DNA from: Paenilisteria portnoyi
GTDB taxonomy: Bacteria > Bacillota > Bacilli > Lactobacillales > Listeriaceae
Direction: 5' to 3'
Assembly (NCBI RefSeq): GCF_014322795.1
Contig: NZ_JAASTT010000014.1
Span: 23,551 to 87,550, forward strand
Length of the DNA stretch: 64,000 nt
The position numbers and the translations under genes were made by a program. This document shows positions 1 through 8,853 of the stretch, piece by piece. How positions within the stretch are numbered: the first letter of the stretch is position 1; each line of letters opens with the position of its first letter. The notes beneath the pieces are model-generated. The model was not told the origin of the DNA, searched no databases, and saw only the letters and a list, made by a program, of their open reading frames with translations.

Positions 1-1715
1 TCCAAATAACCGATTTTCCACTCCGCCAATCCTAGCATGGAGATGTTCACTGGGTTTATCAAATGACTCATTTTTTTAGGTGTATATTTCATCGTTAATG
101 TATTTTCATCATTTTGAACTTTTAAATACCGTTGATCTATACTGTACTTTTGCGAGTTTCCAGTTGGTGCATATACCGTATAAATACCTTTAGGCAGTGA
201 TCCTAGATTGATTGTTTCTGATGTAATTTTTACTGTTTTTACGATTTTAGCACCATTCTTGATAACTAGATTGCCCCCACTAATTTGTGAAAAATCATCA
301 ATACTTAGTTTAATTGTAGCGTTTCCTGTCAATTTCAATTCTGCCATTTGATCCGTGTCTACTAAAGACAAATATGATTCCAAATTCAATTTCTTTTGTG
401 CATTCTCTAATTCAGAAGCACTAACTAATTCTTTTAATGGGGCAACTGCTTTATAATCCTTATACTCTATATCTTGTTGTAATTTCTCTTCCGTTGTTCC
501 TCGTACAGATTCCAACACCGGTGTAAAGTCAAATCCACTTGTTTCTCCAAAGTATTTAGACATTAAATCCAGCAAATCATAATTCTCTCGTACAAAATTA
601 GGCGTATTAGCTAATTTTCGATATTGCTGATTGAAATTAGTCAAACCTTCGTCCCCACCCTTTCTCATGAATAGAGAGAAGAGTCGTTCTTTATCACTAC
701 CTGACCACTTATTTAATGCTTGGTGTTCTAATTGCCAAACTTTATTAAAAGAGGCTTCTCTTGCTTCTTTTTCTCCATTTTTCGTTTGTGTTCCTTTTGC
801 TAAATAGTCAGCTCCATAATATTTTCGTTCATACGATTCTGCATAAATATTATTCCACACTTCGTTAACATCAAATGAAGAACGCTCCATAAAGGCACCT
901 TGATATCCATGCGCAATTTCGTGCAATACCACCCATCCTTTTGTTAGATAAGCAGATATAGAAGACTCGTTTTGACCTGTCTCCAAAACACCGTAATAGG
1001 CGTAACCTTCCCCATGAGCGTTTGCCTTTATAAAATATCTATTAGGAATGTTCTTATCTGTTGGATTTACAGGAGAAAAAGAAATCCCTGCTAATTTATT
1101 ATAAGTCTCAAATATATCACTATAATATGCACACAACTGATCTATAGAAGAGAAATCTGGCATATTTCTCACATATACTTTATCTAGTTTCGGAACCAAC
1201 ATCTGAAAATATTTCGATGTAATCAAGCCAAATTCAGCATTAGTACTATCCCATTTACCAAAAAATTCTGATTCTTTACTACCATCCGTATAAATTGGTA
1301 ACGGTTTAGAATCCCCCTTTACCCGGTACTCTAGCACTGGTCTAACTTCGCCTCGTGGTGTTCTGATGAATGGAACAGTAACATAATTGCTACTGATTGT
1401 TTGCCAAGCTGAAGTGACGTTTTTCTCCTTCTCCGTTTGGCGATCATCATTCAATAATTCTAATACCAAGCTATCTGTAAAAATGGGATTAGTTTGACGA
1501 ACTTCTAACTCCGTGTTGGCTGGTAAAATGATTCCTAAATCTTGTTTATCTTGTGTAATCCCCTTTGTAAGGCCTGCATTTTGGAACCACGGTGTTTTTT
1601 CTAATGAATTTATTTGTTTCGTTTTCAATTCATCGGCATAAATTGGGCGACCAAATCCTACCATAATAATACCTACTAATACGATTAAAAATAATAACGT
1701 TTGTTTCTTCTTCAT
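1..1715 (-). CDS. M60-like (enhancin-type) secreted metallopeptidase, C-terminus cut by window edge
   Basis: I translated this frame by hand; it is open from the ATG at 1715 to the window edge, so about 571 residues are visible and the C-terminus is missing. Residues 1-27 form a signal peptide (lysines, then a hydrophobic core, ending near IYADE). Residues 265-269 are a zinc motif HEIAH, followed by EVWNNI with Glu285, which fits the HExxH(8,28)E pattern of peptidase family M60 (enhancin/mucinase-like). M60 enzymes cleave mucin-like glycoproteins outside the cell. The region after about residue 430 looks beta-rich and could be an accessory binding domain. No partner gene is visible. The substrate is inferred from the family only. 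Confidence 0.8.
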   Translation of the reverse strand, partial: MKKKQTLLFLIVLVGIIMVGFGRPIYADELKTKQINSLEKTPWFQNAGLTKGITQDKQDLGIILPANTELEVRQTNPIFTDSLVLELLNDDRQTEKEKNVTSAWQTISSNYVTVPFIRTPRGEVRPVLEYRVKGDSKPLPIYTDGSKESEFFGKWDSTNAEFGLITSKYFQMLVPKLDKVYVRNMPDFSSIDQLCAYYSDIFETYNKLAGISFSPVNPTDKNIPNRYFIKANAHGEGYAYYGVLETGQNESSISAYLTKGWVVLHEIAHGYQGAFMERSSFDVNEVWNNIYAESYERKYYGADYLAKGTQTKNGEKEAREASFNKVWQLEHQALNKWSGSDKERLFSLFMRKGGDEGLTNFNQQYRKLANTPNFVRENYDLLDLMSKYFGETSGFDFTPVLESVRGTTEEKLQQDIEYKDYKAVAPLKELVSASELENAQKKLNLESYLSLVDTDQMAELKLTGNATIKLSIDDFSQISGGNLVIKNGAKIVKTVKITSETINLGSLPKGIYTVYAPTGNSQKYSIDQRYLKVQNDENTLTMKYTPKKMSHLINPVNISMLGLAEWKIGYL

Positions 1716-1890
1716 TTCATATTTCTCCTACTTTCCTATCTATTTTTACATAGCTCCCACTGTCAAGCCTATACATTCTATACTAGCATTCTTATTTTGT
1801 ACAAAAAACCCTAGAATTCCTGTATTTAGATATAATTTGTGACAGTTATATGACGTTTTTAAGTAACGAAGAAAATGACCGGTCAAAAAA

Positions 1891-1911
1891 CAGAGGCTAT
1901 GGTAACCTCTG
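1891..1911 (-). terminator. Rho-independent terminator
   Basis: Stem CAGAGG/CCTCTG (1891-1896 with 1906-1911). The A-run at 1885-1890 becomes a U-run on the minus strand. It lies just downstream of the GH38 remnant and ends that transcription unit. Confidence 0.65.
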
Positions 1912-1921
1912 CTCTGCTAGC

Positions 1922-2470
1922 TTATTTTAATTTCAGCTTAAACGTCTTCAATTCATAAGGAAGGATTGGGAATTCCCGTGGGCCTGTCTTCTTATCCGCG
2001 ATTGGGCGCTCCATCAGATCACATTCCTGCCATGACGTTACTTGAAAATCACTCCCCATCTTCACATGACAACGCCCGCCAGTAAATTCATGTAATCTCA
2101 CAATAATGGCATCTTCGTCTTCCGCTTTCTACACGGCGTCAACCTGAATTTGCTCACCATCCGTTTTTAACAAGGAACGTTTATCATACGAACCAAGCGC
2201 CGCGCGAAGCGGATTGTTTAACGCCCAGGCTTCTTGGACAACATCGCCGCACACAAAATCGCCTTTATGTGGCAACAAAGCGTAAGTAAAATTATAGGCT
2301 AACGTCATTAATTCCGGATGGCTCACATAAGCTTTAAGCTGATCTGGAAAAAAGAAATGAAATTAGACGCGTAAAAGCATTCCAGTTAAAAATAAAAGCG
2401 GGGCTAATAGTAATGATATTCCCGATACCCATTTACCTGGGAAATCACTCTGACTGACTTTCGTCTCCAT
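1922..2470 (-). pseudogene. Chimeric pseudogene: membrane-protein N-terminus joined to GH38 alpha-mannosidase C-terminus
   Basis: A single minus-strand frame runs from ATG 2470 to TAA 1922 and is broken by TAA (2363-2365) and TAG (2129-2131). The first part begins METKVSQSDF and has a hydrophobic segment (residues 18-33) like the start of a small integral membrane protein. After the TAA the frame continues with FFPDQLKAYVSHPELM, then changes to FTYALLPHKGDF and VVQEAWALNNPLR, which resemble the C-terminal beta-domain of GH38 alpha-mannosidases, and ends in a lysine-rich tail. The simplest reading is a deletion that fused two neighbouring genes, followed by nonsense mutations. The ATG lies 20 bp after nanE, so it was probably in that operon. 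Confidence 0.75.
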
Positions 2471-2490
2471 AAAAAATCTCCTTATTATAT

Positions 2491-3186
2491 CTATTTCAGC
2501 GCATCCACAAACCGTTCCGTAATCAACTGCGGCCTCGTAATCGCCCCACCAACCACAATCGCAAAAACACCAATCTCTTGAATATGTTTCGCGATTTCCG
2601 GCGTCAATACATTCCCTTCCGCAATCACCCGCGCCACCTTAACCTCACGCACAATATGACGCAAAAGCGCATAATCATCATCCGCAATTTTCTTCCCACT
2701 CGTCTCATCCGTGTAGCCAAATAAAGTCGGCGCCACAAAATCGAATCCCAATTTTTCCGCAGCAATCGCCTCCTCAACGGTCGCCACATCCGCCATAAAA
2801 AGCTGTTCCGGATACTTACGTCTAATTTCAGGAAATAAATCCGCAATGACCGTCCCATCAGGTCGAACCCGATCCGTCCCGTCCATCGCAACAATCTCCG
2901 CACCTGTCGCTACAATTTCATCCACTTCTCGCATCGTCGGCGTAATAAAGACCGGACACACGCCATAGTTCTTCTTATAAATCCCAATAACCGGCAAGTC
3001 CACTTCCGCTTTAATCGCCTCGATGTCCATCGCCGTATTCGCCCGAATCCCGACTGCCCCGCCAACTTTAGCAGCAAGTGCCATTTTAGCCATAATAGAC
3101 GGACTATGTAACGGCTCTTCCTCCAGCGCTTGGCACGAAACAATCAGTCCCCGAGCCATTTTTGATACCTTTTCTTCCTCTTTCAT
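2491..3186 (-). CDS. nanE: N-acetylmannosamine-6-phosphate 2-epimerase
   Basis: 231 residues, the usual NanE length. It converts ManNAc-6-P to GlcNAc-6-P in sialic acid/ManNAc catabolism, in the cytosol. The TIM-barrel signatures are visible: ARGLIVSCQALEEEPLH at the start, GAVGIRAN, LPVIGIYKK, a GAEIVAMDGTDRVRP strand, then VIAEGNV and AIVVGGAITRPQ near the end (phosphate-binding loops). The start at 3186 is supported by GGGAGG about 8 nt upstream. No kinase, lyase or transporter of the pathway is in the window; the downstream gene of the operon has decayed. Confidence 0.93.
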   Translation of the reverse strand: MKEEEKVSKMARGLIVSCQALEEEPLHSPSIMAKMALAAKVGGAVGIRANTAMDIEAIKAEVDLPVIGIYKKNYGVCPVFITPTMREVDEIVATGAEIVAMDGTDRVRPDGTVIADLFPEIRRKYPEQLFMADVATVEEAIAAEKLGFDFVAPTLFGYTDETSGKKIADDDYALLRHIVREVKVARVIAEGNVLTPEIAKHIQEIGVFAIVVGGAITRPQLITERFVDALK

Positions 3187-3351
3187 GGCAAAATTCCTCC
3201 CATTTTATCATTAAATTCTAATTTGATTTATAGCCCTTAGAATGATAACATTGTGATAGTGTTAATTTTAACAATAATGTAGCATTTATACCACTTACAG
3301 AACTTTTTTTATAAATAAGACGTGTCAAAACACAGAAAGATAGGACTAAAT

Positions 3352-4308
3352 ATGGATACAATTCGCTTTCAACCTTTTGAGAAAAAGCCATCCAGACTTA
3401 TGCACCGACTTCAGATCTCCTTTGTTATCCTACTTGGCATCAGCTTCACTCTCGGTGCTTTTGCAATTCACTATTACAATGGTATACAGCAGACTTTAAA
3501 CGGTATTCATGTGCCACTCTCCAAGGATAAGACCTCTACTAGTACGCTAACAGACGGCCACGCTTTTTCTATCCTAATGATTGGAACCGACGCCCGTGCT
3601 GGTGAGAAAACCGGTCGCTCTGACTCCATGATTCTTGCAACGATTAACAAAGAAAAGAACTCCGTCAAGATGCTTAGTATTCCTCGCGATACGAAAGTGA
3701 CTTATGATGACGGCGATATTGGAAAAATAAATGGTAGCTATTCAAAAGGCGGCGCAGAAGGTACTGTAAACGCCGTAGAAAAGCTTATGAACGTTCCAAT
3801 CGATTATTACGTTACTATCAACATGAAAGGTTTCAGTGACCTCGTATCAGCTGTGGGCGGTGTCCGTGTCACAAATGATATCAATCTAACCGAAGTCAAC
3901 AAACGCTTTGTGAAAGGCAAAATTGACTTAAATGGAAAAGAAGCTTTGCAATATGTTCGAATTCGCCATGAAGATCCCCGCGGAGATTTCGGCCGTCAAG
4001 ATCGCCAACGCGACGTTATCATGGGAATCAGTAACGAGCTTGCCGGCACTGCTTCTATCACACATTTCAATAAACTCCTAAAAGCAGTAGGCGATAATTT
4101 TACTACAAATCTCACAATGGATGACACCGTTGAAATTGCCACCAATTACTCTAGCGTTCGCAATAATGTCGATACGCTCAAAATGGAAGGCGACGGCGTT
4201 TCGATTTACAGTGAAGCGTACGGTTTCAATCTGTATTACTACGAACCCGATGCTGCATCTAAAGCCGCTGCAACGAAAGCTTTCCGAAAACACTTAGGTT
4301 TAGAATAA
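3352..4308 (+). CDS. LytR-CpsA-Psr (LCP) family cell-wall glycopolymer ligase
   Basis: About 318 residues from ATG 3352 (AGG about 8 nt upstream); an in-frame GTG at 3322 would add ten residues but has no clear ribosome site. A short cytoplasmic N-terminus leads to one membrane anchor (SFVILLGISFTLGAFAIHYY), so the domain faces outward. LCP signatures: ILMIGTDARAGEKTGRSDSM, SIPRDTKV, then YYVTINMKGF, LVSAVGGVRV and a YVRIRHEDPRGDFGRQDRQ block with the Arg residues that bind polyprenyl-pyrophosphate. LCP proteins transfer teichoic acids or other glycopolymers to peptidoglycan. In L. monocytogenes a lytR-like gene also neighbours the KtrC/Lia region (from memory). Confidence 0.88.
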   Translation: MDTIRFQPFEKKPSRLMHRLQISFVILLGISFTLGAFAIHYYNGIQQTLNGIHVPLSKDKTSTSTLTDGHAFSILMIGTDARAGEKTGRSDSMILATINKEKNSVKMLSIPRDTKVTYDDGDIGKINGSYSKGGAEGTVNAVEKLMNVPIDYYVTINMKGFSDLVSAVGGVRVTNDINLTEVNKRFVKGKIDLNGKEALQYVRIRHEDPRGDFGRQDRQRDVIMGISNELAGTASITHFNKLLKAVGDNFTTNLTMDDTVEIATNYSSVRNNVDTLKMEGDGVSIYSEAYGFNLYYYEPDAASKAAATKAFRKHLGLE

Positions 4309-4326
4309 CCAAACACAAATTAAAAT

Positions 4327-4361
4327 AAGGTTCTCATCTAAATCGCGGAGGGGAACCTTAT
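4327..4361. terminator. Bidirectional terminator
   Basis: Inverted repeat AAGGTTC/GAACCTT with A/T-rich flanks, between the convergent LCP gene and the small membrane protein gene. It overlaps the stop of the latter. Confidence 0.65.
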
Positions 4362-4576
4362 TTATTTTTATCCACCTTTGCTTGTCTTCTCTCTCTCCTC
4401 ATAACAAGCAACACTTGGAAAATCACATAGAATAATACGCCATAAATTCCGCTTCCTAAAAAATCACCATTTACCGCGTACTCTATCAAAATTCCCAATA
4501 CACTACCTACAGTAACTGCGATCACGATCCCCCAATAAGGATGATTATTATAAAAAAGATCCCATTTTCTATACAA
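4358..4576 (-). CDS. Small two-TM membrane protein, unknown function
   Basis: 72 residues from a TTG at 4576 that sits 7 nt behind a perfect GGAGG. The frame is open further upstream (to 4636), but no start there has a ribosome site. Two hydrophobic segments are visible (WGIVIAVTVGSVLGILIEY and GSGIYGVLFYVIFQVLLVM), followed by a basic tail (RRERRQAKVDK) that should stay inside. I do not recognise the family. It is a monocistronic gene converging on the LCP gene. Confidence 0.6.
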   Translation of the reverse strand: MYRKWDLFYNNHPYWGIVIAVTVGSVLGILIEYAVNGDFLGSGIYGVLFYVIFQVLLVMRRERRQAKVDKNK

Positions 4577-4709
4577 AGCCTCACCTCCGTTAGCACTATC
4601 TAACGATTTACTATGATACAAACTACTATCTATCACTATACCACAATTAGAGAATGGGCTACGTAGTCATTTGATAAGCAATCGTTTTTTTCCTACTTTT
4701 ATGAAATCA

Positions 4710-4781
4710 AAAACGCATCGGCCTACAACCATTTTCTATCATAGCTAGCGATAGGGAAATAGATTGTAGATCGATGCGTTT
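4710..4781 (-). terminator. Long hairpin, likely terminator of the WxL gene
   Basis: Arms AAAACGCATCG (4710-4720) and CGATGCGTTTT (4771-4781) enclose further complementary blocks (CCTACAA/TTGTAG and TTTCTATC/GATAGGGAAA), giving one stem-loop of about 70 bp. Read on the minus strand it ends in a T-run. It lies about 30 bp after the WxL gene. Confidence 0.6.
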
Positions 4782-4809
4782 TCGAAATTTTATGAGCTAA
4801 GGGGAATCA

Positions 4810-5556
4810 TCAGCTTGGTGTGTCTGACAATGTCCATGTCAATGATGTTGTATATGCTGAATCAGAATATTTCGCGCTTTTACCAGGTACATTCAATGTA
4901 ACGGCATCGGCAGCTTCTGTATTATCTGCGCCAAAATTGTCTACCCAATGACCCATACCTTGATCAGCTTCTGCGTTCATGACCATAGCAGCAGTTCCAG
5001 CAGGATCTAATGTAATCGTAGTTGCCACGGTTGGGGCTGGAATATCCGAATCGCTTCTCGTCACAGCTGTAGCTTTCGTAATCGTTATTGCCGCGCCATC
5101 GAGCGTACGACTTGAGCCATCTGTTAGTTGCCCGTTTTCAGCTACGGTTAGCTGCCAGCCAGCGTTATTCCCGCGGTTATCTGATACTTGAACATTATTA
5201 GGCACATCTACCTGAGAACCACCAACTGTCATTTGATCCAGTTTTGCCGTATATGTTTTTGTTTCCCCAGAAATCGTTTGTGTACCAAAATCAAAGGAAG
5301 AAGCGTAATCAATACTTAATGGGCCGCCTGTTCCTGGGTCTGTTGAATCTGGATCAACCGGCGTATCCGGATTTAGTGGATCAACTGGATCATTGTTATC
5401 AGAGCTGTCTTGCGCTTTAAATAGGACAGATCCTGTGGAATCAAGCGTACCGATTTCTGCAGCTTTTGCGATTGGGGCATTTGGGGCGATAAGAGATGCG
5501 GCGAATGCGGTTGTTACTGCGACTGTTGCTAAAATTGCTTTTTTATTTACGTTCAA
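4810..5556 (-). CDS. WxL domain surface protein (short form)
   Basis: 248 residues from TTG 5556 (AAGGAG about 9 nt upstream); the frame is open to 5610 but those starts lack a ribosome site. A signal peptide is followed by an APIAKAAE cleavage region. Then comes an Asp/Pro linker (DPVDPLNPDTPVDPDSTDP) and a beta-rich WxL domain with the first motif in NNAGWQLTVAENGQL and the second in the C-terminal TSLTWTLSDTPS. WxL domains attach non-covalently to peptidoglycan of low-GC Gram-positives. The C-terminus matches that of the next gene (TSITWTLSDAP), so both carry the same wall-binding module. A DUF916 partner, common in WxL operons, is not present. Confidence 0.85.
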   Translation of the reverse strand: MNVNKKAILATVAVTTAFAASLIAPNAPIAKAAEIGTLDSTGSVLFKAQDSSDNNDPVDPLNPDTPVDPDSTDPGTGGPLSIDYASSFDFGTQTISGETKTYTAKLDQMTVGGSQVDVPNNVQVSDNRGNNAGWQLTVAENGQLTDGSSRTLDGAAITITKATAVTRSDSDIPAPTVATTITLDPAGTAAMVMNAEADQGMGHWVDNFGADNTEAADAVTLNVPGKSAKYSDSAYTTSLTWTLSDTPS

Positions 5557-5695
5557 AATAGTAGTCTCCTTCAAAGTGTGCCGATTTGATGTTGCTATCA
5601 GCTTTTTCACTGTCTTAATTATTTGCCAAGGCTTGATGGATTAGATAACTTGTGAAAGCTCTCTGTGCCTCACATCCTTTCATGGGCGTTTTATT

Positions 5696-7615
5696 CTATG
5701 GCGCATCACTCAATGTCCATGTAATGCTCGTCTGATAATGACTATCCGCTTTCACACCGGTAGGATTTATTTTCATATGAATCCCTTCATCAGCTGCATA
5801 CTGAATGGTCGTAATGTCATCAGAATTCGACGTACCTTCCCCGATAACGAACGCTTGATTGTCCATTATACGTGTTTCTACACCATCTTTCGTGTAAATC
5901 AAAGCATCATATAGTTTTTTATTACTAGGATTATTCACGTCGACAAAAGGCCCATTTACCGTTCCTGTCACTTGCCACTTCTCACCATTATTCCGCGTAT
6001 CCTTGATTTGCAACTTCCAATCTGGATTTTGACGTGGAATATCTACTTCACCACTAGTAATTTCAGTCGTTTCAAAAACTAAATCCTCTGGTGCTTCATT
6101 GAATTCAAAAACAGGATTGTCCTGCACTGTAATCGTACGGATCAATGTTGTCGTATTGCCATCACTATCGGTCACTGTATACGTTAGTTCATAATCACCT
6201 AGTTGACTTGTATCTACAGAACCGTCAATCATTAATTGACTTGTCAAATCACCATCTTCTTTATCCGTCGCTTTAACGCCTGCAAGAGGATCAAAGCTAT
6301 CCCCTTTTTGAATCGCTACTTTTGTTGTAGCCCTAATGACCGGTTTTTCTGCAACAGTAACGATACGTCTAAACGAAGCAGTATTCCCGTCAGAATCCGT
6401 TACATCATAGGTCAGTTCATATGTGCCCGACTTGCTTGTATCCACGCTACCTGCCACGTTCACATTTGTTGTTATATCCCCATCTTCCACATCAGTCGCT
6501 TGAATAGTACTCATCGGGTCAAAAGAGGCATCAGGCTGAATCATCGTTTCCAGTTCGCCTGTAATTACTGGTATGTGATTATCTAAAATAGTTATAGAAC
6601 TATCGGCCGCATTTGCATTATAGACATCCGTATCGAAGTTCTCATCGTTATACGTCACACTTGTAATTGGTGCTGCCGTGTCCGTTATTTCTATCCCTTT
6701 AAGAGGTATTTGAATCATTGCAGAGGCATCTTTTTTAAGGCCCGAGATCGCAAATGTAAGTTCACCTGTTGTAGCATTGTATTGTTCATTTGTAATCGAA
6801 GTGTCACTAGAAGAAAGCGTTCCAGGACTGTAGCTCAACTCAGGGGGAATTTTAACAGTAAAGGTATTGTTTACAGCAGTCATACCACCAACATTCGCCA
6901 CTTGCAATTGGTAGTTTGTAGTATTACGTACTTTCATATCCGCCGTAGAAAAACTACCTTCTACATCTAAGATAGATTGTGTGGCAAATTGAATATTATC
7001 CAGTAAATTTCCGACACCATCGCCGCCTGCCGACGAAATGGAATCAAATTGAAAACGTGTTACAGTCTGTCCCTCAGGAATCGTATACACACCTGTGTGA
7101 AGGCCCCATTGGCTATTTCCGTCAGTCATTCTAGTCTGTTCAACCATTGCTCCACCAGGTGCCCCAAATGTGACAGAAGCTGTATCTGTTCCTTTTCTTC
7201 CTCTATGATATACTTGCCAACGAACGTTTAAACCGGGAGTTGTTGGTATATCTTGATACAAAGAGGCAACCTCATCTGCATTTAACTCAGCATACTGTTT
7301 TCCAGAAATAGCCGTTATACCTTGAACATTTCTTTGCAACTCAATTCTTCCGTCACTCGCCGTTGTATTCCATCCTGGTACACTTGCTTGATCAAAGACT
7401 TTGTAAGTAGCACTGAATTGAGGGTTTTCAAAATCACCATTCGTTATCGAAATAACATCAGTTGTTTCCTGTAATACTTGTTTCTTTTCCGTACTAGTTG
7501 CAGCTGTCACATGCTGCACGTTCCATGGATTTATAACTAAAGATGACGTTATAAGTCCGCCTATTAAGAAGACAGTTGGGATACTACGCCATGTTCTTTT
7601 AAAATTTTTACGCAT
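5696..7615 (-). CDS. Large WxL surface protein with Ig-like (DUF5011-type) repeats
   Basis: 639 residues; ATG 7615 is preceded by GGAGGTGA. N-terminal signal peptide, then a carbohydrate-binding-like domain (NGDFENPQF, WQVYHRG, RFQFDSISSAGGDGVGNLLDNIQF, residues about 55-215), a DUF11-like beta domain (about 220-340), and two near-identical Ig-like repeats with the signature DxEDGDxT...VDTSxxGxYELTYxVTDSDGNT (about 350-500). The C-terminal WxL domain has DWKLQIKD and ends TSITWTLSDAP. It is probably a cell-wall-bound adhesin or glycan-binding protein. It is encoded 140 bp upstream of the short WxL gene in the same direction; co-function is inferred. Confidence 0.82.
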   Translation of the reverse strand: MRKNFKRTWRSIPTVFLIGGLITSSLVINPWNVQHVTAATSTEKKQVLQETTDVISITNGDFENPQFSATYKVFDQASVPGWNTTASDGRIELQRNVQGITAISGKQYAELNADEVASLYQDIPTTPGLNVRWQVYHRGRKGTDTASVTFGAPGGAMVEQTRMTDGNSQWGLHTGVYTIPEGQTVTRFQFDSISSAGGDGVGNLLDNIQFATQSILDVEGSFSTADMKVRNTTNYQLQVANVGGMTAVNNTFTVKIPPELSYSPGTLSSSDTSITNEQYNATTGELTFAISGLKKDASAMIQIPLKGIEITDTAAPITSVTYNDENFDTDVYNANAADSSITILDNHIPVITGELETMIQPDASFDPMSTIQATDVEDGDITTNVNVAGSVDTSKSGTYELTYDVTDSDGNTASFRRIVTVAEKPVIRATTKVAIQKGDSFDPLAGVKATDKEDGDLTSQLMIDGSVDTSQLGDYELTYTVTDSDGNTTTLIRTITVQDNPVFEFNEAPEDLVFETTEITSGEVDIPRQNPDWKLQIKDTRNNGEKWQVTGTVNGPFVDVNNPSNKKLYDALIYTKDGVETRIMDNQAFVIGEGTSNSDDITTIQYAADEGIHMKINPTGVKADSHYQTSITWTLSDAP

Positions 7616-7746
7616 TGGTCACCCTCACCTCCACTTGAATTAATCGATACTAAAAATATACCAAACAGGGAGTTTACGAGTTGTATATTTGTAACAGTAT
7701 TTCATTCAAAAAACGACAAAATCGTGACTTTTTTATTTTTGAGCAC

Positions 7747-7781
7747 AAAGAAAAACCCCATGACAAATGCCATAAGGTTAC
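7747..7781 (-). terminator. Terminator after the DUF389 gene
   Basis: On the minus strand CCTTATGGC pairs with GTCATGGGG (two G-U pairs, one mismatch) and is followed by TTTTTCTT. It sits immediately after the stop of the DUF389 gene. Confidence 0.55.
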
Positions 7782-7792
7782 CTCAAGTTAAT

Positions 7793-8821
7793 TTAGTTCG
7801 TTGTCCCGTCTTGCTGTTCTACACTTTTATTATCCTCTTGATTTGAAATATATTTATCCAAATACTGCTTCAGCTCTGCACCATCAAGCTCATTCAAGTC
7901 TGGAATTTGGTCGATATCTAGCGTGACGTCCTCCAACCCGTAGTCAGCTAAACTATCTTGAACACTCGCTACATCGCTTTTAGACATGTAATCTCCTGAT
8001 ATCGTTACGACTAATTTTTGCGTCTCATCATTGTAATCCTGATCAAGCACCACATCATCAGGAAACTCTTCCTTCACAAATTGATTAATAGCCGATGTCC
8101 GAATACTTTCCTCCACTAATGTTGCCGCTGAAAAAATACTTGGAACAACAACCAACAACGATAAAATAATCAGAATTACATTCAGTCTTCGGTTCTCTTT
8201 ACTACTTTTTCTCGTATGCAAAGGAAAACGCATGAAGCGAACACCGATAAACGTCGCAATCATAATAAAAGCACTATTAATAATAAATAAATACGAAGCT
8301 CCTACAAAATAAGAAAATTGCAACGTAGCTATCGAATAACCGACCGTACAAAGTGGTGGCATTAGCGCTGTAGCAATCGCAACACCAGGCACAATATTCG
8401 TACTCGTTTTCTTTCTAGCGCCAATGATTCCTGCAACGCCCCCTGTAAATGCGATGACAACGTCCCAAATCGTCGGAGAAGTCCTAGCAATAAGCTCGCT
8501 GCTCGCATATGTAATCGGCGAAATTGAAAAATAAAGCGTAGCAACCACTAAACTGACGACAACCTCCACAAATAACAATAAAGCCGCCTTCTTTACAATT
8601 TGAAAATCAAAGACAGAGAGCCCGTACCCAATCCCTAAAATCGGTGTCATCAACGGCGAAATTAACATCGCACCAATGATGACGGGAATCGAATTCATGT
8701 TCAATCCAATCGAAGCAATTAATATCGCGCACATCAGAATCATCGAATCACTTGTCTTAATTACTAAATCTGATAGAACTTTCTGTCTAAACTCTGCTGC
8801 ATTATAATTTGTTGCATCCAT
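7793..8821 (-). CDS. DUF389 / TIGR00341 family integral membrane protein
   Basis: 342 residues. A short N-terminal soluble part is followed by about six to seven membrane segments with the DUF389 signatures SDSMILMCAILIASIGLNMNS, VIIGAMLISPLMTPILGIGYG and VAIATALMPPLCTVGY. The tail from residue 240 (acidic, about 100 residues) is soluble. The family is widespread and its transport role is unknown. It is separated from the WxL gene by 177 bp and lies 32 bp after a FUSC-like pair, so it may be the last gene of that unit. Confidence 0.82.
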   Translation of the reverse strand: MDATNYNAAEFRQKVLSDLVIKTSDSMILMCAILIASIGLNMNSIPVIIGAMLISPLMTPILGIGYGLSVFDFQIVKKAALLLFVEVVVSLVVATLYFSISPITYASSELIARTSPTIWDVVIAFTGGVAGIIGARKKTSTNIVPGVAIATALMPPLCTVGYSIATLQFSYFVGASYLFIINSAFIMIATFIGVRFMRFPLHTRKSSKENRRLNVILIILSLLVVVPSIFSAATLVEESIRTSAINQFVKEEFPDDVVLDQDYNDETQKLVVTISGDYMSKSDVASVQDSLADYGLEDVTLDIDQIPDLNELDGAELKQYLDKYISNQEDNKSVEQQDGTTN

Positions 8822-8853
8822 ATATTCACCTCATAATACAATTAATAGCGTGG

